From positions 1 to 64,000 of the forward strand of contig CAXTVI010000004.1 of NCBI GenBank assembly GCA_964247695.1: 64,000 nt of DNA, written 5' to 3'. Each line of letters starts with the position of its first letter. Position 1 is the stretch's first letter. Below, one piece after another: positions 16,237-28,598 of the stretch. The notes beneath the pieces are model-generated. The model was not told the DNA's origin. It worked only from the letters and a program-made list of their open reading frames with translations, and ran no database searches. The position numbers were made by a program, and so were the translations under genes. This DNA comes from Lichenicoccus sp964247695 (GTDB taxonomy: Bacteria; Pseudomonadota; Alphaproteobacteria; Acetobacterales; Acetobacteraceae).

Positions 16237-17250
16237 CTAGTGCCGGATTGCCTGCCAGAGACGCAGCGCCTGCACCATGCCGGCGACATCGTGCACCCTC
16301 AGGATGCAGCCGTTCAGGCAAAGCCCGGACAGGCTTGCGGCGATGGTGCCGGGATCGCGCGACGCCGCGTCGGGAGCGCGTCCGACCTTGCCGATGAAGC
16401 GCTTGCGTGACACGCCGAGCAGCACGCGCTGGCCGAGGCAGGCCAGCAGGGGCAGCCGGCGCAGCAGCTCCAGGTTCTGCGCGTCGTCCTTTGCGAAGCC
16501 GATGCCCGGATCGACCAGGAGGCGCTCGCGGGAAATCCCGGCCGCGACGGCCGCATCGATGCGGCCGCCGAGTTCCCGCACCACCTCGACCGCGACGTCG
16601 TCGTAGTGGGCGCGGCCGGTCATGGTCGCAGGCGTGCCACGCATATGCATCAGTGCGACCGCACAATCATGATTGGCCAGGGTTCCGGCGGCGGCCGGAT
16701 CATATGCAAGAGCCGAGACGTCGTTGATCAAAGCGGCACCGGCCGCGAGCGCGACGCCCATGGTGCAGGCGTTGCGGGTATCGACCGAAACGGCGACATG
16801 ACGCGCCAGCGCCTCGATCACCGGCAGGATGCGCGCCTGTTCCAGCTCCGGCGCGACCGCTGCCGCGCCCGGCCGCGTGCTCTCGCCGCCGACATCGACC
16901 AGGTCCGCGCCCGCCTCGATCATCGCCATGCCGGCGCCGATGGCATCTTCGGTGGCGAGATGCCGGCCGCCATCGCTGAAGCTGTCCGGCGTCACGTTGA
17001 GGACGCCCATGACCAGCGGACCCGGATGCAGGCCGGCCGGCGGCGGTGGCGTCGCGACCAGCCGCAGGCAAGGCTGCCACTGTTCCGGCACCGCGCCGAC
17101 CGGCACGATCCGGTCGCAGCCTGCACCGATGAGGCGCACCAGCGAGAAGGCGGTGCCGCCTCCCTGCAACGGCAGGGCGAGCGATGCGGCCAGCGCGGCT
17201 GCCGCCTCCGGTCCAGTCAGCAGGCCAAGCGGTTCGATGAGCGTCTGCAT
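16237..17250 (-). CDS. folP: Dihydropteroate synthase
   Basis: 337 residues; condenses p-aminobenzoate with the pterin pyrophosphate in folate synthesis. Core motifs are VMGVLNVTPDSFSDGG (from about residue 80), VDVGGESTRPGA, VSVDTRNA, INDVSAL, LMHMRGTP, DPGIGFAKD and GVSRKRFIG. The TIM-barrel core is preceded by about 70 extra residues compared with short FolP proteins such as that of E. coli. The start ATG 17250 is the first in frame outside the ftsH end. The gene sits between ftsH and glmM as in many proteobacteria. Confidence 0.95.
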   Translation of the reverse strand: MQTLIEPLGLLTGPEAAAALAASLALPLQGGGTAFSLVRLIGAGCDRIVPVGAVPEQWQPCLRLVATPPPPAGLHPGPLVMGVLNVTPDSFSDGGRHLATEDAIGAGMAMIEAGADLVDVGGESTRPGAAAVAPELEQARILPVIEALARHVAVSVDTRNACTMGVALAAGAALINDVSALAYDPAAAGTLANHDCAVALMHMRGTPATMTGRAHYDDVAVEVVRELGGRIDAAVAAGISRERLLVDPGIGFAKDDAQNLELLRRLPLLACLGQRVLLGVSRKRFIGKVGRAPDAASRDPGTIAASLSGLCLNGCILRVHDVAGMVQALRLWQAIRH

Positions 17251-17315
17251 GATCCCATGACAAGCAAAAGGCGGGACAATGCCCGCCTCCGCCTCGACAT
17301 CGTATCGGCCGGAAC

Positions 17316-19250
<1,935 letters not shown>

Positions 19251-19454
19251 CGATCTTGCGTTTCCACAGTCACAGGAACCTATCCGACAGGCGCATGTCC
19301 TGGATTACTCCGTGCCGACGAGCGAAGTCGAGCGTCCGGGTTGTCCGAGGTCAGGATCCTGAAGCAAGCATTACATGGGACGCGGTGCAACACCGCAAAC
19401 CCCCGGATACGCGGCGGGGTGCGGATAAAGCGTGAACATCGGCCCGCAGCATCT

Positions 19455-20696
19455 TCACGAGGTCCCGTAGCAGGCTGCCTGGCACGCCGGCATGTCCGGT
19501 TCGAAGGCAAAGCCGGCGCCCGGCGGCAGCGCGATGGCGTCACCTGAGCCCGCATACAGGCACGGCATGACGCCTCGTACCACCGCCGGCAATCCCCGCC
19601 CAGACCGGCCTGCCATCCGTCTCGCACCGGCAGCTCCGACACGCGCGTCGGAAGGTAGCGCCGCTCCCGCTGCATGCAGGCGGTACCGGCCGTCCCACAA
19701 CACGCCGTCGCTGGCGGCAACCGGAGCCTGCATGGCCCGGGCCTCGCGCACCAGCAGCCAGCCCGGCCCGAGCCGTCCGGCGGGCAGCAGCCGCGTGCCG
19801 GCGAGCGTCGCCGCCCGCGGCCGGGCCGCCAGAGACGCGACAGCGGGCAGCGCTGGCGCATGCGCGGCGCCGCCGACGGTGCGTATCAGCAGGCCGAGGA
19901 TTTCCGGCTCGACCAGCCCCGGAGGCAGCAGGGCGAAACCCTGCGGGCGCAGTTCGGCCTGCAGTGCAAGGCAGCCGGCCCGCTCGTGCTGCCGCGCCAG
20001 CCGCGCGCGCCCGGCGGCCGCGACCTCCCGCAGCAGCCGCGTGCGTTGCTCCGGCTCCATGCCATCGAGTTCGTGCCGCAGGCGGGTGCGCAGCGCGGCC
20101 GGGTCCCGGTTGGAGGGATCCTCGATCCATGCAAGCCCGGCCGCGCAAAGCGTCGCGCGCAGCCGGTCCGGCGCCACGCCCAGCAACGGTCGCAGCAGCC
20201 GCACGTCCGGCGTCTCGACCAGCTGCGCCATCGCCGCCAGCCCGTCCGGCCCGCTCCCGGCGCGGGCCCGCATCAGGGCCGTCTCCGCCTGGTCGCCCGC
20301 ATGATGGGCGACCAGCAGATCGACGAGCCCGGCCTCCCGGCAGGCCTGGGCCAAAGCGCCGTAGCGTGCTGCACGGGCGCGTGCGGCCAGGGCCGGCCCA
20401 CGCCGCAGGTCACGCAGGCGCAGGATGCGGGGCTCGATGCCGATCCGCCGCAGGCGCTCCGCCGTTGCCGCGGCCTCGTCTGCCGAACCGTCGCGCAGGC
20501 CATGATCCACGACCAGTCCGACGCAGGCGGCGGCGCGAGACGCGGCCCAGCGCTGCGCCAGCACGGCGAGGCACAGGGAATCGGCACCTCCGGAGACCGC
20601 GACCGCCAGCGTCGCCAGGCCCTGCCAGGGCCCGAGCGGCTGCATCAGGCCGGCGAACTCAGCCTCCCCCAAGGTGTGCAAGCCGGGAGGCTGCAT
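19455..20696 (-). CDS. tilS: tRNA(Ile)-lysidine synthase
   Basis: 413 residues. The N-type ATP-pyrophosphatase loop SGGADS (residues 35-40) with the following VVDHGLRDGSADEA and LVAHHAGDQAETALMR motifs identifies TilS, which changes C34 of the CAU-anticodon tRNA-Ile to lysidine. The C-terminal half is weakly conserved and Ala/Arg-rich. It lies 15 bases after cpoB and upstream of ftsH, the usual order in alphaproteobacteria. Confidence 0.9.
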   Translation of the reverse strand: MQPPGLHTLGEAEFAGLMQPLGPWQGLATLAVAVSGGADSLCLAVLAQRWAASRAAACVGLVVDHGLRDGSADEAAATAERLRRIGIEPRILRLRDLRRGPALAARARAARYGALAQACREAGLVDLLVAHHAGDQAETALMRARAGSGPDGLAAMAQLVETPDVRLLRPLLGVAPDRLRATLCAAGLAWIEDPSNRDPAALRTRLRHELDGMEPEQRTRLLREVAAAGRARLARQHERAGCLALQAELRPQGFALLPPGLVEPEILGLLIRTVGGAAHAPALPAVASLAARPRAATLAGTRLLPAGRLGPGWLLVREARAMQAPVAASDGVLWDGRYRLHAAGAALPSDARVGAAGARRMAGRSGRGLPAVVRGVMPCLYAGSGDAIALPPGAGFAFEPDMPACQAACYGTS

Positions 20697-20711
20697 GGTG
20701 ACGCAGCCGGC

Positions 20712-21581
20712 TCAGCGGCAGCCGGCACGGCCACGCAGGGAGAGCGAGGCGTTCCGCACGCGCGGCTGCGGCGACGGGAACTCCCGGCCCAGCTTCTGCA
20801 GCGCCTGGCAGGCGTCGGTCTTGTCGCCCAGGGCCAGCAGGGACGCGCTGACACCGAGCAGCGCGTCCGGCGCACGTCCCGAGCGGGGCGCATGCGTATA
20901 GACGTCGTAATAGGCGGTCGCCGCCTGCTGGTACTGGCGCTGGCCGGCCAGCGACTGCGCGAGCAGGAACTGCGCGTCGGTCTGGCGCGGCCCCTTCGGC
21001 CCGGCGAGCACCTCGCGGGCCGCCGCCTGCGCCCCGGCATAGTCGCGCCGCGCCAGGGCCGCGTTGCCCTGCTGCAGCGCCATCTCGGGGGTGCGGCGCG
21101 CCGGCGGCGGCGGCGGAGCGCCGACCGGATTGCCGGCAGCGGGCGCACCCTCGGGATGCCCCTGCTGCATGGCGAAGCTCATGTCGCCGATCTGCTTGCT
21201 GAGTGCCGCGTTCTGCTGCTGCACCTGGTTGTTGAGCTGGTCGAGCTGCCCGCGTAGGTCGCGCACCTGGGCCTCTAGGGTCGAGACCCGGTCGAGCAGC
21301 TGCGATGTCAGCGGCGAGCCCGCACCCTGGTCGACGCTGGTGCTGGACGGCGTCGCATAGCCCTGGGGCGGCGCGCTGGCCTCGCCGCCGCCGGACTGCA
21401 TCTGCTGCATCTCGTGGCGCAGTTCCAGGATCTGGTCCTGCAGCGAGATCGCCTCCCGGCTGTCGAGCTGGGCATGCGCGACCCCGCCCGACAGGCTGGT
21501 GGCGAGCAGAAGAGCAGCCAGTCCGGAGGCAACCGAGCCGAAGCACCCATCACGCATGAAGAAAAATCCCGAGCCGCCCAT
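20712..21581 (-). CDS. cpoB: Tol-Pal system coordinator CpoB (YbgF)
   Basis: 289 residues: signal peptide ending AHA-Q, a coiled-coil region rich in Gln/Leu (LQDQILELRHEMQQMQ and VSTLEAQVRDLRGQLDQLNN), a Pro-rich linker and a C-terminal TPR domain (NAALARRDYAGAQAAAREVL, AQFLLAQSLAGQRQYQQA, and so on). CpoB acts in the periplasm linking Tol-Pal constriction to peptidoglycan synthesis. The first in-frame ATG is 21581; ATG 21557 (MRDGCFGS) gives a tidier signal peptide and may be the true start. It is separated from pal by a hairpin at 21604. Confidence 0.88.
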   Translation of the reverse strand: MGGSGFFFMRDGCFGSVASGLAALLLATSLSGGVAHAQLDSREAISLQDQILELRHEMQQMQSGGGEASAPPQGYATPSSTSVDQGAGSPLTSQLLDRVSTLEAQVRDLRGQLDQLNNQVQQQNAALSKQIGDMSFAMQQGHPEGAPAAGNPVGAPPPPPARRTPEMALQQGNAALARRDYAGAQAAAREVLAGPKGPRQTDAQFLLAQSLAGQRQYQQAATAYYDVYTHAPRSGRAPDALLGVSASLLALGDKTDACQALQKLGREFPSPQPRVRNASLSLRGRAGCR

Positions 21582-21603
21582 GAGGGGGCAGCCTAAAACA
21601 GCA

Positions 21604-21630
21604 ACGGCCGGACGATAAGCGTCCGGCCGT
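21604..21630 (-). terminator. Terminator/attenuator between pal and cpoB
   Basis: Perfect 11-bp stem (21604-21614 with 21620-21630) and a 5-base loop, followed on the minus strand by a T-rich stretch. It would end or attenuate the pal transcript before cpoB. Confidence 0.65.
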
Positions 21631-21674
21631 CACGCAGATGGATCGCCAACAGGCGGTGAAACCGCCCGGACGCC

Positions 21675-22157
21675 TTAGTGGACCGCGGTGATCGCGTTGC
21701 GGTTCTGCTGCCAGGACTGCTCGTCGTCGCCGAGCGCGGTCGGGCGGTCCTTGCCATACGAGATCGTGGTGACGCGACCGGCCGAGACGCCCTTCGACAC
21801 CAGGTAGTCGCGCGCCGCATTGGCACGGCGCTCGCCGAGCGCAATGTTGAACTCCTCGGTGCCGCGATCGTCGCAATTGCCGGCGAGCTGGATGGTCACT
21901 TGCGGGTAGCGCGCGAGCCAGGCGGCCTGGCGATCCAGCGTGCCCTGCGCATCCGACGACAGGTTGCTCTCGTTCAGCGCGAAATAGACGCGGTCGCCGA
22001 CATTGGCCACCAGGTCCGCCTCGCTGCCCGGAGCCGCCGCACCCGTCGGAGCAGCGGACGCTCCCATGCCGGACGCGGCACCGGTGTTGGCGTTCTGGCC
22101 AGAGCAGGCGGCGAGCATGGCGGCCAGCCCGATAGCGCCGAGAAGCTTCAGTTTCAT
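21675..22157 (-). CDS. pal: Peptidoglycan-associated lipoprotein Pal
   Basis: 160 residues: lipoprotein signal MKLKLLGAIGLAAMLAAC with lipidated Cys18, a short Ala/Gly linker, then an OmpA-like peptidoglycan-binding domain with the signature LAGNCDDRGTEEFNIALGER. It anchors the outer membrane to peptidoglycan and interacts with TolB. AGGA stands 8 bases before ATG 22157; the longer frame to 22208 is not needed. The 181-base gap to tolB contains no clear hairpin. Confidence 0.95.
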   Translation of the reverse strand: MKLKLLGAIGLAAMLAACSGQNANTGAASGMGASAAPTGAAAPGSEADLVANVGDRVYFALNESNLSSDAQGTLDRQAAWLARYPQVTIQLAGNCDDRGTEEFNIALGERRANAARDYLVSKGVSAGRVTTISYGKDRPTALGDDEQSWQQNRNAITAVH

Positions 22158-22338
22158 GGTCAGGTTCCTGAGGAGTTCGAGAGCGTCACGGGTCGAAGCA
22201 ACAATCAAGCGTTAACCATTCGCGAATTACGGTGTCGTTTCGCTTCCGGTCAAGTCGCCTGAGCCTGGAACCGGCTGGTGTGGCAAGTTTCTGCCGGGCC
22301 GTGTCGCTGCTGCAATGGTGCCCCTGCCCCCTCCAGGC

Positions 22339-23685
22339 CTACCCGTTCAGAGGCGACCAGGCCGGATCCGACGCTCCGATGCCCAGGCGCAATGGATGAT
22401 CGTTGAATCCGGCGATGTCGATGGTGGCGAGGCTGCTCGAGAACCCGGCCCCGCCGGCGCCGGCGGCGGTCTGCCGGCAGTAGGCCATCACCCGGCCGTT
22501 CGGACAGAAGGTCGGGCTCTCCACGGTGAAGCCCTGGGTCAGGATGCGTTCGCCGGTGCCGTCCGGCTGCATCACCCCGATCGAGAAGCCGCCACCACCG
22601 ATGCGGGTGTAGGCGATCAGGTCGCCGCGAGGCGACCAGACCGGCGAGCCGTACTGGCCCGTCCCGTAGCTGATCCGGCGCGCGTCGCCACCCGAGGCGC
22701 TCATGACATAGAGCTGCGGACTGCCGCCGCGATCGGAGTTGAACACGATCTGCGAGCCGTCCGGGCTGAAGCACGGGCTTGTATCGATCGAGCCGGAGTT
22801 GGTCAGGCGCTGCGACGACCGGCTGGCGAGGTCGACACGGTAGATGTCCGAGCCGCTGCCGCGTGTCGCCGACAGCACCACCGAATTGCCGTCGGGCGCG
22901 AAGCGGGGCGCGAAGCTGATGCCCTGGAACTCGCCCAGCACCTCCTCGCGGCCACTGGCGAGGTCGAACAGATACACCCGTGGCCGCTCGTTGGCGTAGC
23001 TCATGAAGGCGATCTGGTCGCGGGTCGGGTGGAAGCGCGGCGTCAGCACCAGCCAGCGTCCGCTGGTGAGGTAACGGCTGTTGGCGCCGTCCTGGTCCAT
23101 GATCGCAAGACGCGTCTGCTGGCGTCCGCGCGGGCCGGAGCGCGCCACGTAGCAGATGCGGGTGTCGAAATAGCCCTTCTCGCCAAGCATGCGCTGGTAG
23201 ATCACGTCAGCGATCTTGTGCGCGATGCGGCGCCAGTTGGCCGCGCTGGTGGTGTAGGCGGTGCCCTGGATCTGCTGCCCGGCCAGCACGTCCCAGAGCC
23301 GGAACTCCACCCGCAGGTCGCCCGCCCCGGAGGCGTTGCCGGCCGCGAGCGCCTGCGCGCCGATGCTGCGGTAGGTCGTGAAATCGGGCGTCCCGGCCCC
23401 GCCCGCGGAGGCCGCGGCGCCGAGCACCCGGAACAGGCCGCTGCCGCCCAGATCGTCGCCGATCACCTGGGTGATCTGGTCGCCGATCCCCGGCCCGAAC
23501 GAGGGGATCGCAATCGGGATCGGTGCGGTATGCGCCTGATCGACGGTGATCTCGGCGGCGCCCGGTGCATTGGCGGGCGAGGCTCCCGGCATGGCCTGCG
23601 CGAAGGCGCTCAGCGGCGATGCGATCAGCCCCGCGCCGATCGAGCTCGCCATCACCTGGCGGCGCGAGAAGAAGTCAGAAGCCAT
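22339..23685 (-). CDS. tolB: Tol-Pal system protein TolB
   Basis: About 448 residues. An N-terminal signal with SRRQVM and a hydrophobic stretch ending SAFAQA resembles a Tat-type leader. A TolB N-domain and WD40-like beta-propeller repeats follow, such as RFAPDGNSVVLSATR, CFSPDGSQIVFNSDRGG and WSPRGDLIAYTR. It is a periplasmic partner of Pal and TolA. ATG 23685 has AAAGG nine bases upstream; the earlier ATG 23694 abuts that site and is less likely. It follows tolA by 28 bases. Confidence 0.95.
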   Translation of the reverse strand: MASDFFSRRQVMASSIGAGLIASPLSAFAQAMPGASPANAPGAAEITVDQAHTAPIPIAIPSFGPGIGDQITQVIGDDLGGSGLFRVLGAAASAGGAGTPDFTTYRSIGAQALAAGNASGAGDLRVEFRLWDVLAGQQIQGTAYTTSAANWRRIAHKIADVIYQRMLGEKGYFDTRICYVARSGPRGRQQTRLAIMDQDGANSRYLTSGRWLVLTPRFHPTRDQIAFMSYANERPRVYLFDLASGREEVLGEFQGISFAPRFAPDGNSVVLSATRGSGSDIYRVDLASRSSQRLTNSGSIDTSPCFSPDGSQIVFNSDRGGSPQLYVMSASGGDARRISYGTGQYGSPVWSPRGDLIAYTRIGGGGFSIGVMQPDGTGERILTQGFTVESPTFCPNGRVMAYCRQTAAGAGGAGFSSSLATIDIAGFNDHPLRLGIGASDPAWSPLNG

Positions 23686-23713
23686 CGTCTGCATCCTTTG
23701 TGTCGCAGCCCGC

Positions 23714-24679
23714 TCAGGGCCGGAAGACGAACTTGATCTGGTGCACCGCGCCGAGCTCCGACGCCGGCAGCGGCAGCTTCGCGCAGGTCGGGTTCATCAC
23801 CGCGGCCCGCGCCCGCTCGGCCAGTGCCCGATAGGACGGATCGGCCTCCATCCTGGCCTGATCCGCGCCGGAGAACTGCACCATGCGGGCCTCCCCGGTG
23901 GCGTCGACGGTGACGATCAGGTGCGCCTGGAACTGTGCATAGTTCCGGGCCTCGGTATCCTCCGCGTAGCAGCGCCGCACCTCGCCCGCGATGGCATGCT
24001 GGTCACCCGCGCTCAGGGCCGAGGTGATGTCGCGGCCACGTGTCGGCGCGCCGCCCTGCGCGGGATTGGCATGCGCGGTCGGGGCATGGGTCTGCTTCTG
24101 GTCGACGCGGAACTTCTCCAGCGTGGCCAGCAGAGAGTGCGTGTCCGCCGCCGCGTTCTTCGTCTTGTTCGGCTGCGTCAGGTGCGACGGCAGCGCCATC
24201 TGCGGCAAGGCGGGCAGCGTCGAGGGCGATGGCGGGCTGACGCTCTGCGAGGCCGATGGCGGGCTCGGCACCGGCGGCGGCGCGCGCACGCTGTCCGGTG
24301 ACTGCGCCTGCAGCTTCGGCGGCGTCGGCAGCGGCGGGATCGGCAGCGGCGCCACCTCGGGCGGCGGCGGCATCGGCCGCAGCGGCGGCGGCGGTGGGGG
24401 CGCCTCCTCGACCGGCACGTGCTCGGGTGGCGTCGGGCTCGGAGGGGCCGGGTTCGGGACGGGCGCCGGCGGCTGCGGCGACGGATTGGCCTGGTCGGCC
24501 CGCGCGGAGGCGGCCGGCGGCCCGGTGAAGTCCATCTCGACCGCCGGCGGCTCCGGTGGCTCGGGCGGCTTGCTGAGCGGCATCACCACGATCAGCGACA
24601 ACAACACCAGCAGGTGCAGGCCGCCGGACACATAGGCGCCGCGGCGGAGCAGCGGATTGTCGGGCAGGAGCACCGCCAT
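23714..24679 (-). CDS. tolA: TolA-type energy transducer with proline-rich linker
   Basis: 321 residues. A single membrane anchor lies at about residues 15-35 (GGLHLLVLLSLIVVMPL). A long extended linker, about residues 38-160, is built of Pro-rich tracts rather than the Ala/Lys-rich helix of E. coli TolA. A C-terminal TonB/TolA-like domain follows (IAGEVRRCY, FQAHLIVTVDATGEAR, MNPTCAKLP). It spans the periplasm to link TolQR to TolB/Pal. It sits in tolQ-tolR-tolA-tolB order with gaps of 9 and 28 bases. Confidence 0.88.
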   Translation of the reverse strand: MAVLLPDNPLLRRGAYVSGGLHLLVLLSLIVVMPLSKPPEPPEPPAVEMDFTGPPAASARADQANPSPQPPAPVPNPAPPSPTPPEHVPVEEAPPPPPPLRPMPPPPEVAPLPIPPLPTPPKLQAQSPDSVRAPPPVPSPPSASQSVSPPSPSTLPALPQMALPSHLTQPNKTKNAAADTHSLLATLEKFRVDQKQTHAPTAHANPAQGGAPTRGRDITSALSAGDQHAIAGEVRRCYAEDTEARNYAQFQAHLIVTVDATGEARMVQFSGADQARMEADPSYRALAERARAAVMNPTCAKLPLPASELGAVHQIKFVFRP

Positions 24680-24688
24680 GAGGCCTGC

Positions 24689-25135
<447 letters not shown>

Positions 25136-25139
25136 CGGA

Positions 25140-25862
25140 TCAGGCCCGCTCTTCGGACTGGCGCGACAGGATGGCGCCGAACTCGGTGCCGAACGCCTCG
25201 AGCCTCGCCGCGAAGCGCGACAGGTCGGAGCTGATCTTGTTGTAGGCGAGCACCGCGGGGATCGCCGCCACCAGGCCGATCGCGGTGGCGAACAGCGCTT
25301 CCGCGATGCCGGGGGCAACCACCGCAAGGTTGGTGTTGTGCATCGCCGCGATCGCCGAGAAAGAGTGCATGATGCCCCAGACGGTGCCGAACAGGCCGAT
25401 GAACGGCGCCACCGAGCCGATCGAGGCCAGGAAGATCATCCAGCGCTCCATCCGCTCGAGCTCGCGGGTGACGGTGATGCCCATCGCCCGGTCGACGCGC
25501 TCCTGCACGCTGCCGCGGCTGAGGTCCGCACCCTTGACCCGGGCCGAGCGCCGCCATTCGCCCATGGCCGCGCCGAACACGGCTGCCATCGGATGCGCGG
25601 GCTTGGCGCCCTCGGTCTCGTACAGGTCATCGAGCGAGCCGCCGGACCAGAACCGGTCCTCGAACACGCTGGCCTGGCGGTTGGCGCGACGCAGCGAGAT
25701 GGTCTTCTCGAAGATGATCGCCCACACCCAGACGCTGGCCAGGATGAGGCCGATCATCACCAGCTTCACGACGATCGAAGCCTGGATGAACAGGCCCCAC
25801 AGCGAGAGATCGCCGGCGGCGGCAGCGCCCAGATTCACCGCATCAACCGCGCGATCCAACAC
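25140..25862 (-). CDS. tolQ: Proton channel protein TolQ
   Basis: 240 residues, ExbB/TolQ/MotA family. There are three membrane segments: one near the N-terminus (IVVKLVMIGLILASVWVWA) and two in the second half (FLASIGSVAPFIGLFGTVWG and IAEALFATAIGLVAAIPAV). With TolR it uses the proton gradient to energise TolA. The start codon is GTG at 25862. The upstream 124-base gap to ybgC shows no clear element. Confidence 0.95.
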   Translation of the reverse strand: MLDRAVDAVNLGAAAAGDLSLWGLFIQASIVVKLVMIGLILASVWVWAIIFEKTISLRRANRQASVFEDRFWSGGSLDDLYETEGAKPAHPMAAVFGAAMGEWRRSARVKGADLSRGSVQERVDRAMGITVTRELERMERWMIFLASIGSVAPFIGLFGTVWGIMHSFSAIAAMHNTNLAVVAPGIAEALFATAIGLVAAIPAVLAYNKISSDLSRFAARLEAFGTEFGAILSRQSEERA

Positions 25863-25986
25863 CGCCTCCGAGTATCGCCATCTTGAGCCCCACTAACCAA
25901 CGCGCGCCTGCTTAAAGCCTTCCCGGCCAAAGCAGAAGCGAACTCTCTTCATGCGGCGTTACAAAGCGGTCAGACGGCGCACCTAA

Positions 25987-26424
25987 TCATTTGTGAGACG
26001 CATCCTCGGTGTCGGCCAGCTGCGCCAGCAGGTCGCGCCAGTGCGTCGGGATGCGCGACGGACGCAATGTCTGCATGTGGATGCAGGCCAGATCGATCTC
26101 GAGCATGGCCTTGAGCTCCGGCTCAGCCTCGGGCGTGCCGCGAATCGCCTGGTCGAGCCGCATGCGGGCCGCGGTCAGTTCGCGCAGCGTGGTGATCACC
26201 TCCACCTCGTCATCGAGTCGCACCGGCCGCCGGTAGAGCACCGAGGCGCGCTGCACCACGAAGCCGATGCCGTGGTCGCGCAGCAGCGTCGAGACCGGCA
26301 ACCCGAGCCAGCGCATCGCCTCGGTGCGGGCGCGCTCGGCAAAGGCGAGATATTGCGCGTGGTACATGACGCCGCCGGCGTCGGTGTCCTCGTAATAGAC
26401 CCGCTGGCGAAACACGTGCCGCAT
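25987..26424 (-). CDS. ybgC: Acyl-CoA thioesterase YbgC (tol-pal associated)
   Basis: 145-residue hot-dog fold protein. The catalytic loop YYEDTDAGGVMYHAQYL contains the active-site Asp of the 4-hydroxybenzoyl-CoA thioesterase group; VQRASVLYRRPVRLDDEVEV follows. It probably hydrolyses acyl-CoA or acyl-ACP thioesters near the membrane. It lies upstream of tolQ, as in most Tol-Pal loci, and 3 bases after ruvB. Confidence 0.93.
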   Translation of the reverse strand: MRHVFRQRVYYEDTDAGGVMYHAQYLAFAERARTEAMRWLGLPVSTLLRDHGIGFVVQRASVLYRRPVRLDDEVEVITTLRELTAARMRLDQAIRGTPEAEPELKAMLEIDLACIHMQTLRPSRIPTHWRDLLAQLADTEDASHK

Positions 26425-26427
26425 CGA

Positions 26428-27488
<1,061 letters not shown>

Positions 27489-27492
<4 letters not shown>

Positions 27493-28088
27493 CTGGCCAG
27501 CTCCTTCAGGCTGTCACGCAGCACCGCATCGAGCGAGGCCTCAGTGCCAAGCCGGTCGAGCACGCGGGTCACCGCCGGCGCCGCCTCTTGACGCCGGAAC
27601 CCAAGCCCGGCCAGCGCCGCCAGCGCATCCGCCTCGGTGCCGCCCCCGGCGACCGGGCTCAGCGTTGCACCGGTCCCGGTCGGCATGCCACCGGCTTTTT
27701 CGCGCAGCTCGCTCAGCAGCCGGTCGGCGAGCCGCGGCCCGACGCCCTGCAGCCGGGTCAGGCTGGAGCGGTCGCCGGCGGCGATCACCGCGATCAGGTC
27801 GCGCGGCGACAGGCCGGACAGGATGCCGAGCGCCACCTTGGCGCCGACGCCCTGGACAGTCGTCAGCAGCCGGAACCAGTCGCGCTCGGCGCTGTCGGAG
27901 AACCCGTACAGCAGGATCGCATCCTCGCGCACGACTGTCTCGACCAGCACCCGGGCCGGCTCCGGCGGCCGCGGCAGCGCCGCCAGCGTACGGGTCGAGG
28001 CCTGCACGAGGTAGCCGACGCCGTTCACGTCGATGACGCAGCGATCCGCCTCGACCTGCGCGAGCCGCCCGGTCAGCAGGGCGATCAT
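27489..28088 (-). CDS. ruvA: Holliday junction DNA-binding protein RuvA
   Basis: 199 residues: N-terminal OB fold (MIALLTGRLAQVEADRCVID), helix-hairpin-helix pair (TTVQGVGAKVALGILSG and LTRLQGVGPRLADRLLSEL), flexible linker and the C-terminal RuvB-binding domain (EADALAALAGLGFRRQEAAP). The gene overlaps ruvC and ruvB by four bases each, so all three are co-translated. Confidence 0.96.
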
Positions 28089-28591
28089 GCCATGCGGGTC
28101 CCGGACGCGATGCGCAGGTTCGACTGCCGGTGGTGCGCGTGGCAGATCGCCACCGCCAGCGCGTCCGAGGCATCGGCGCGCCGGATGGTCGCCCCCGGCA
28201 GCAGCCGGCGCACCATCATGCCGACCTGCTCCTTGCTCGCGGCCCCGGTGCCGACCACCGCGCGCTTCACCGCCATCGCGCCATATTCGCTGACCGCGAT
28301 CCCGGCCAGCGCCGGCGCCAGCAGGGCGACACCACGCGCGTAGCCGAGCTTGAGCGTCGCCGCACCGTTGCGGTTCACATAGGTCTCCTCTACCGCCGCC
28401 TCCTGCGGAGAGAACGTCGCGAAAAGCTCCTGCAGATGGTCGTGCAGCATCTTCAGGCGCAACGGCACCGGCTCGTCGCCGTCGGTCGCGATCACCCCGT
28501 CGGCTACGTGGCGCAGACGGTTGCCGATGGAGTCGAGCAGCCCCCAGCCGGTGAACCGCAGGCCGGGGTCGATCCCGACGATCAGGGTCAT
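28085..28591 (-). CDS. ruvC: Crossover junction endodeoxyribonuclease RuvC
   Basis: 168 residues with the RNase H-like acidic residues in IVGIDPGLRFTGWG, AVEETYVNRN and RADASDALAVAICHAHH. It cleaves Holliday junctions resolved with RuvAB. ATG 28591 is chosen because the family starts at MTLIVGIDPG; sequence upstream belongs to the yebC end. Confidence 0.96.
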   Translation of the reverse strand: MTLIVGIDPGLRFTGWGLLDSIGNRLRHVADGVIATDGDEPVPLRLKMLHDHLQELFATFSPQEAAVEETYVNRNGAATLKLGYARGVALLAPALAGIAVSEYGAMAVKRAVVGTGAASKEQVGMMVRRLLPGATIRRADASDALAVAICHAHHRQSNLRIASGTRMA

Positions 28592-28598
28592 CGGACCC

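Noticed and set aside
19251..19454. Heat-shock (sigma-32) promoter for ftsH
   Set aside because: CTTG-like elements occur on the minus strand but no correctly spaced -10 match was found.
22218..22227. 10-base perfect palindrome ATTCGCGAAT upstream of pal
   Set aside because: Too short and isolated to claim as an operator.
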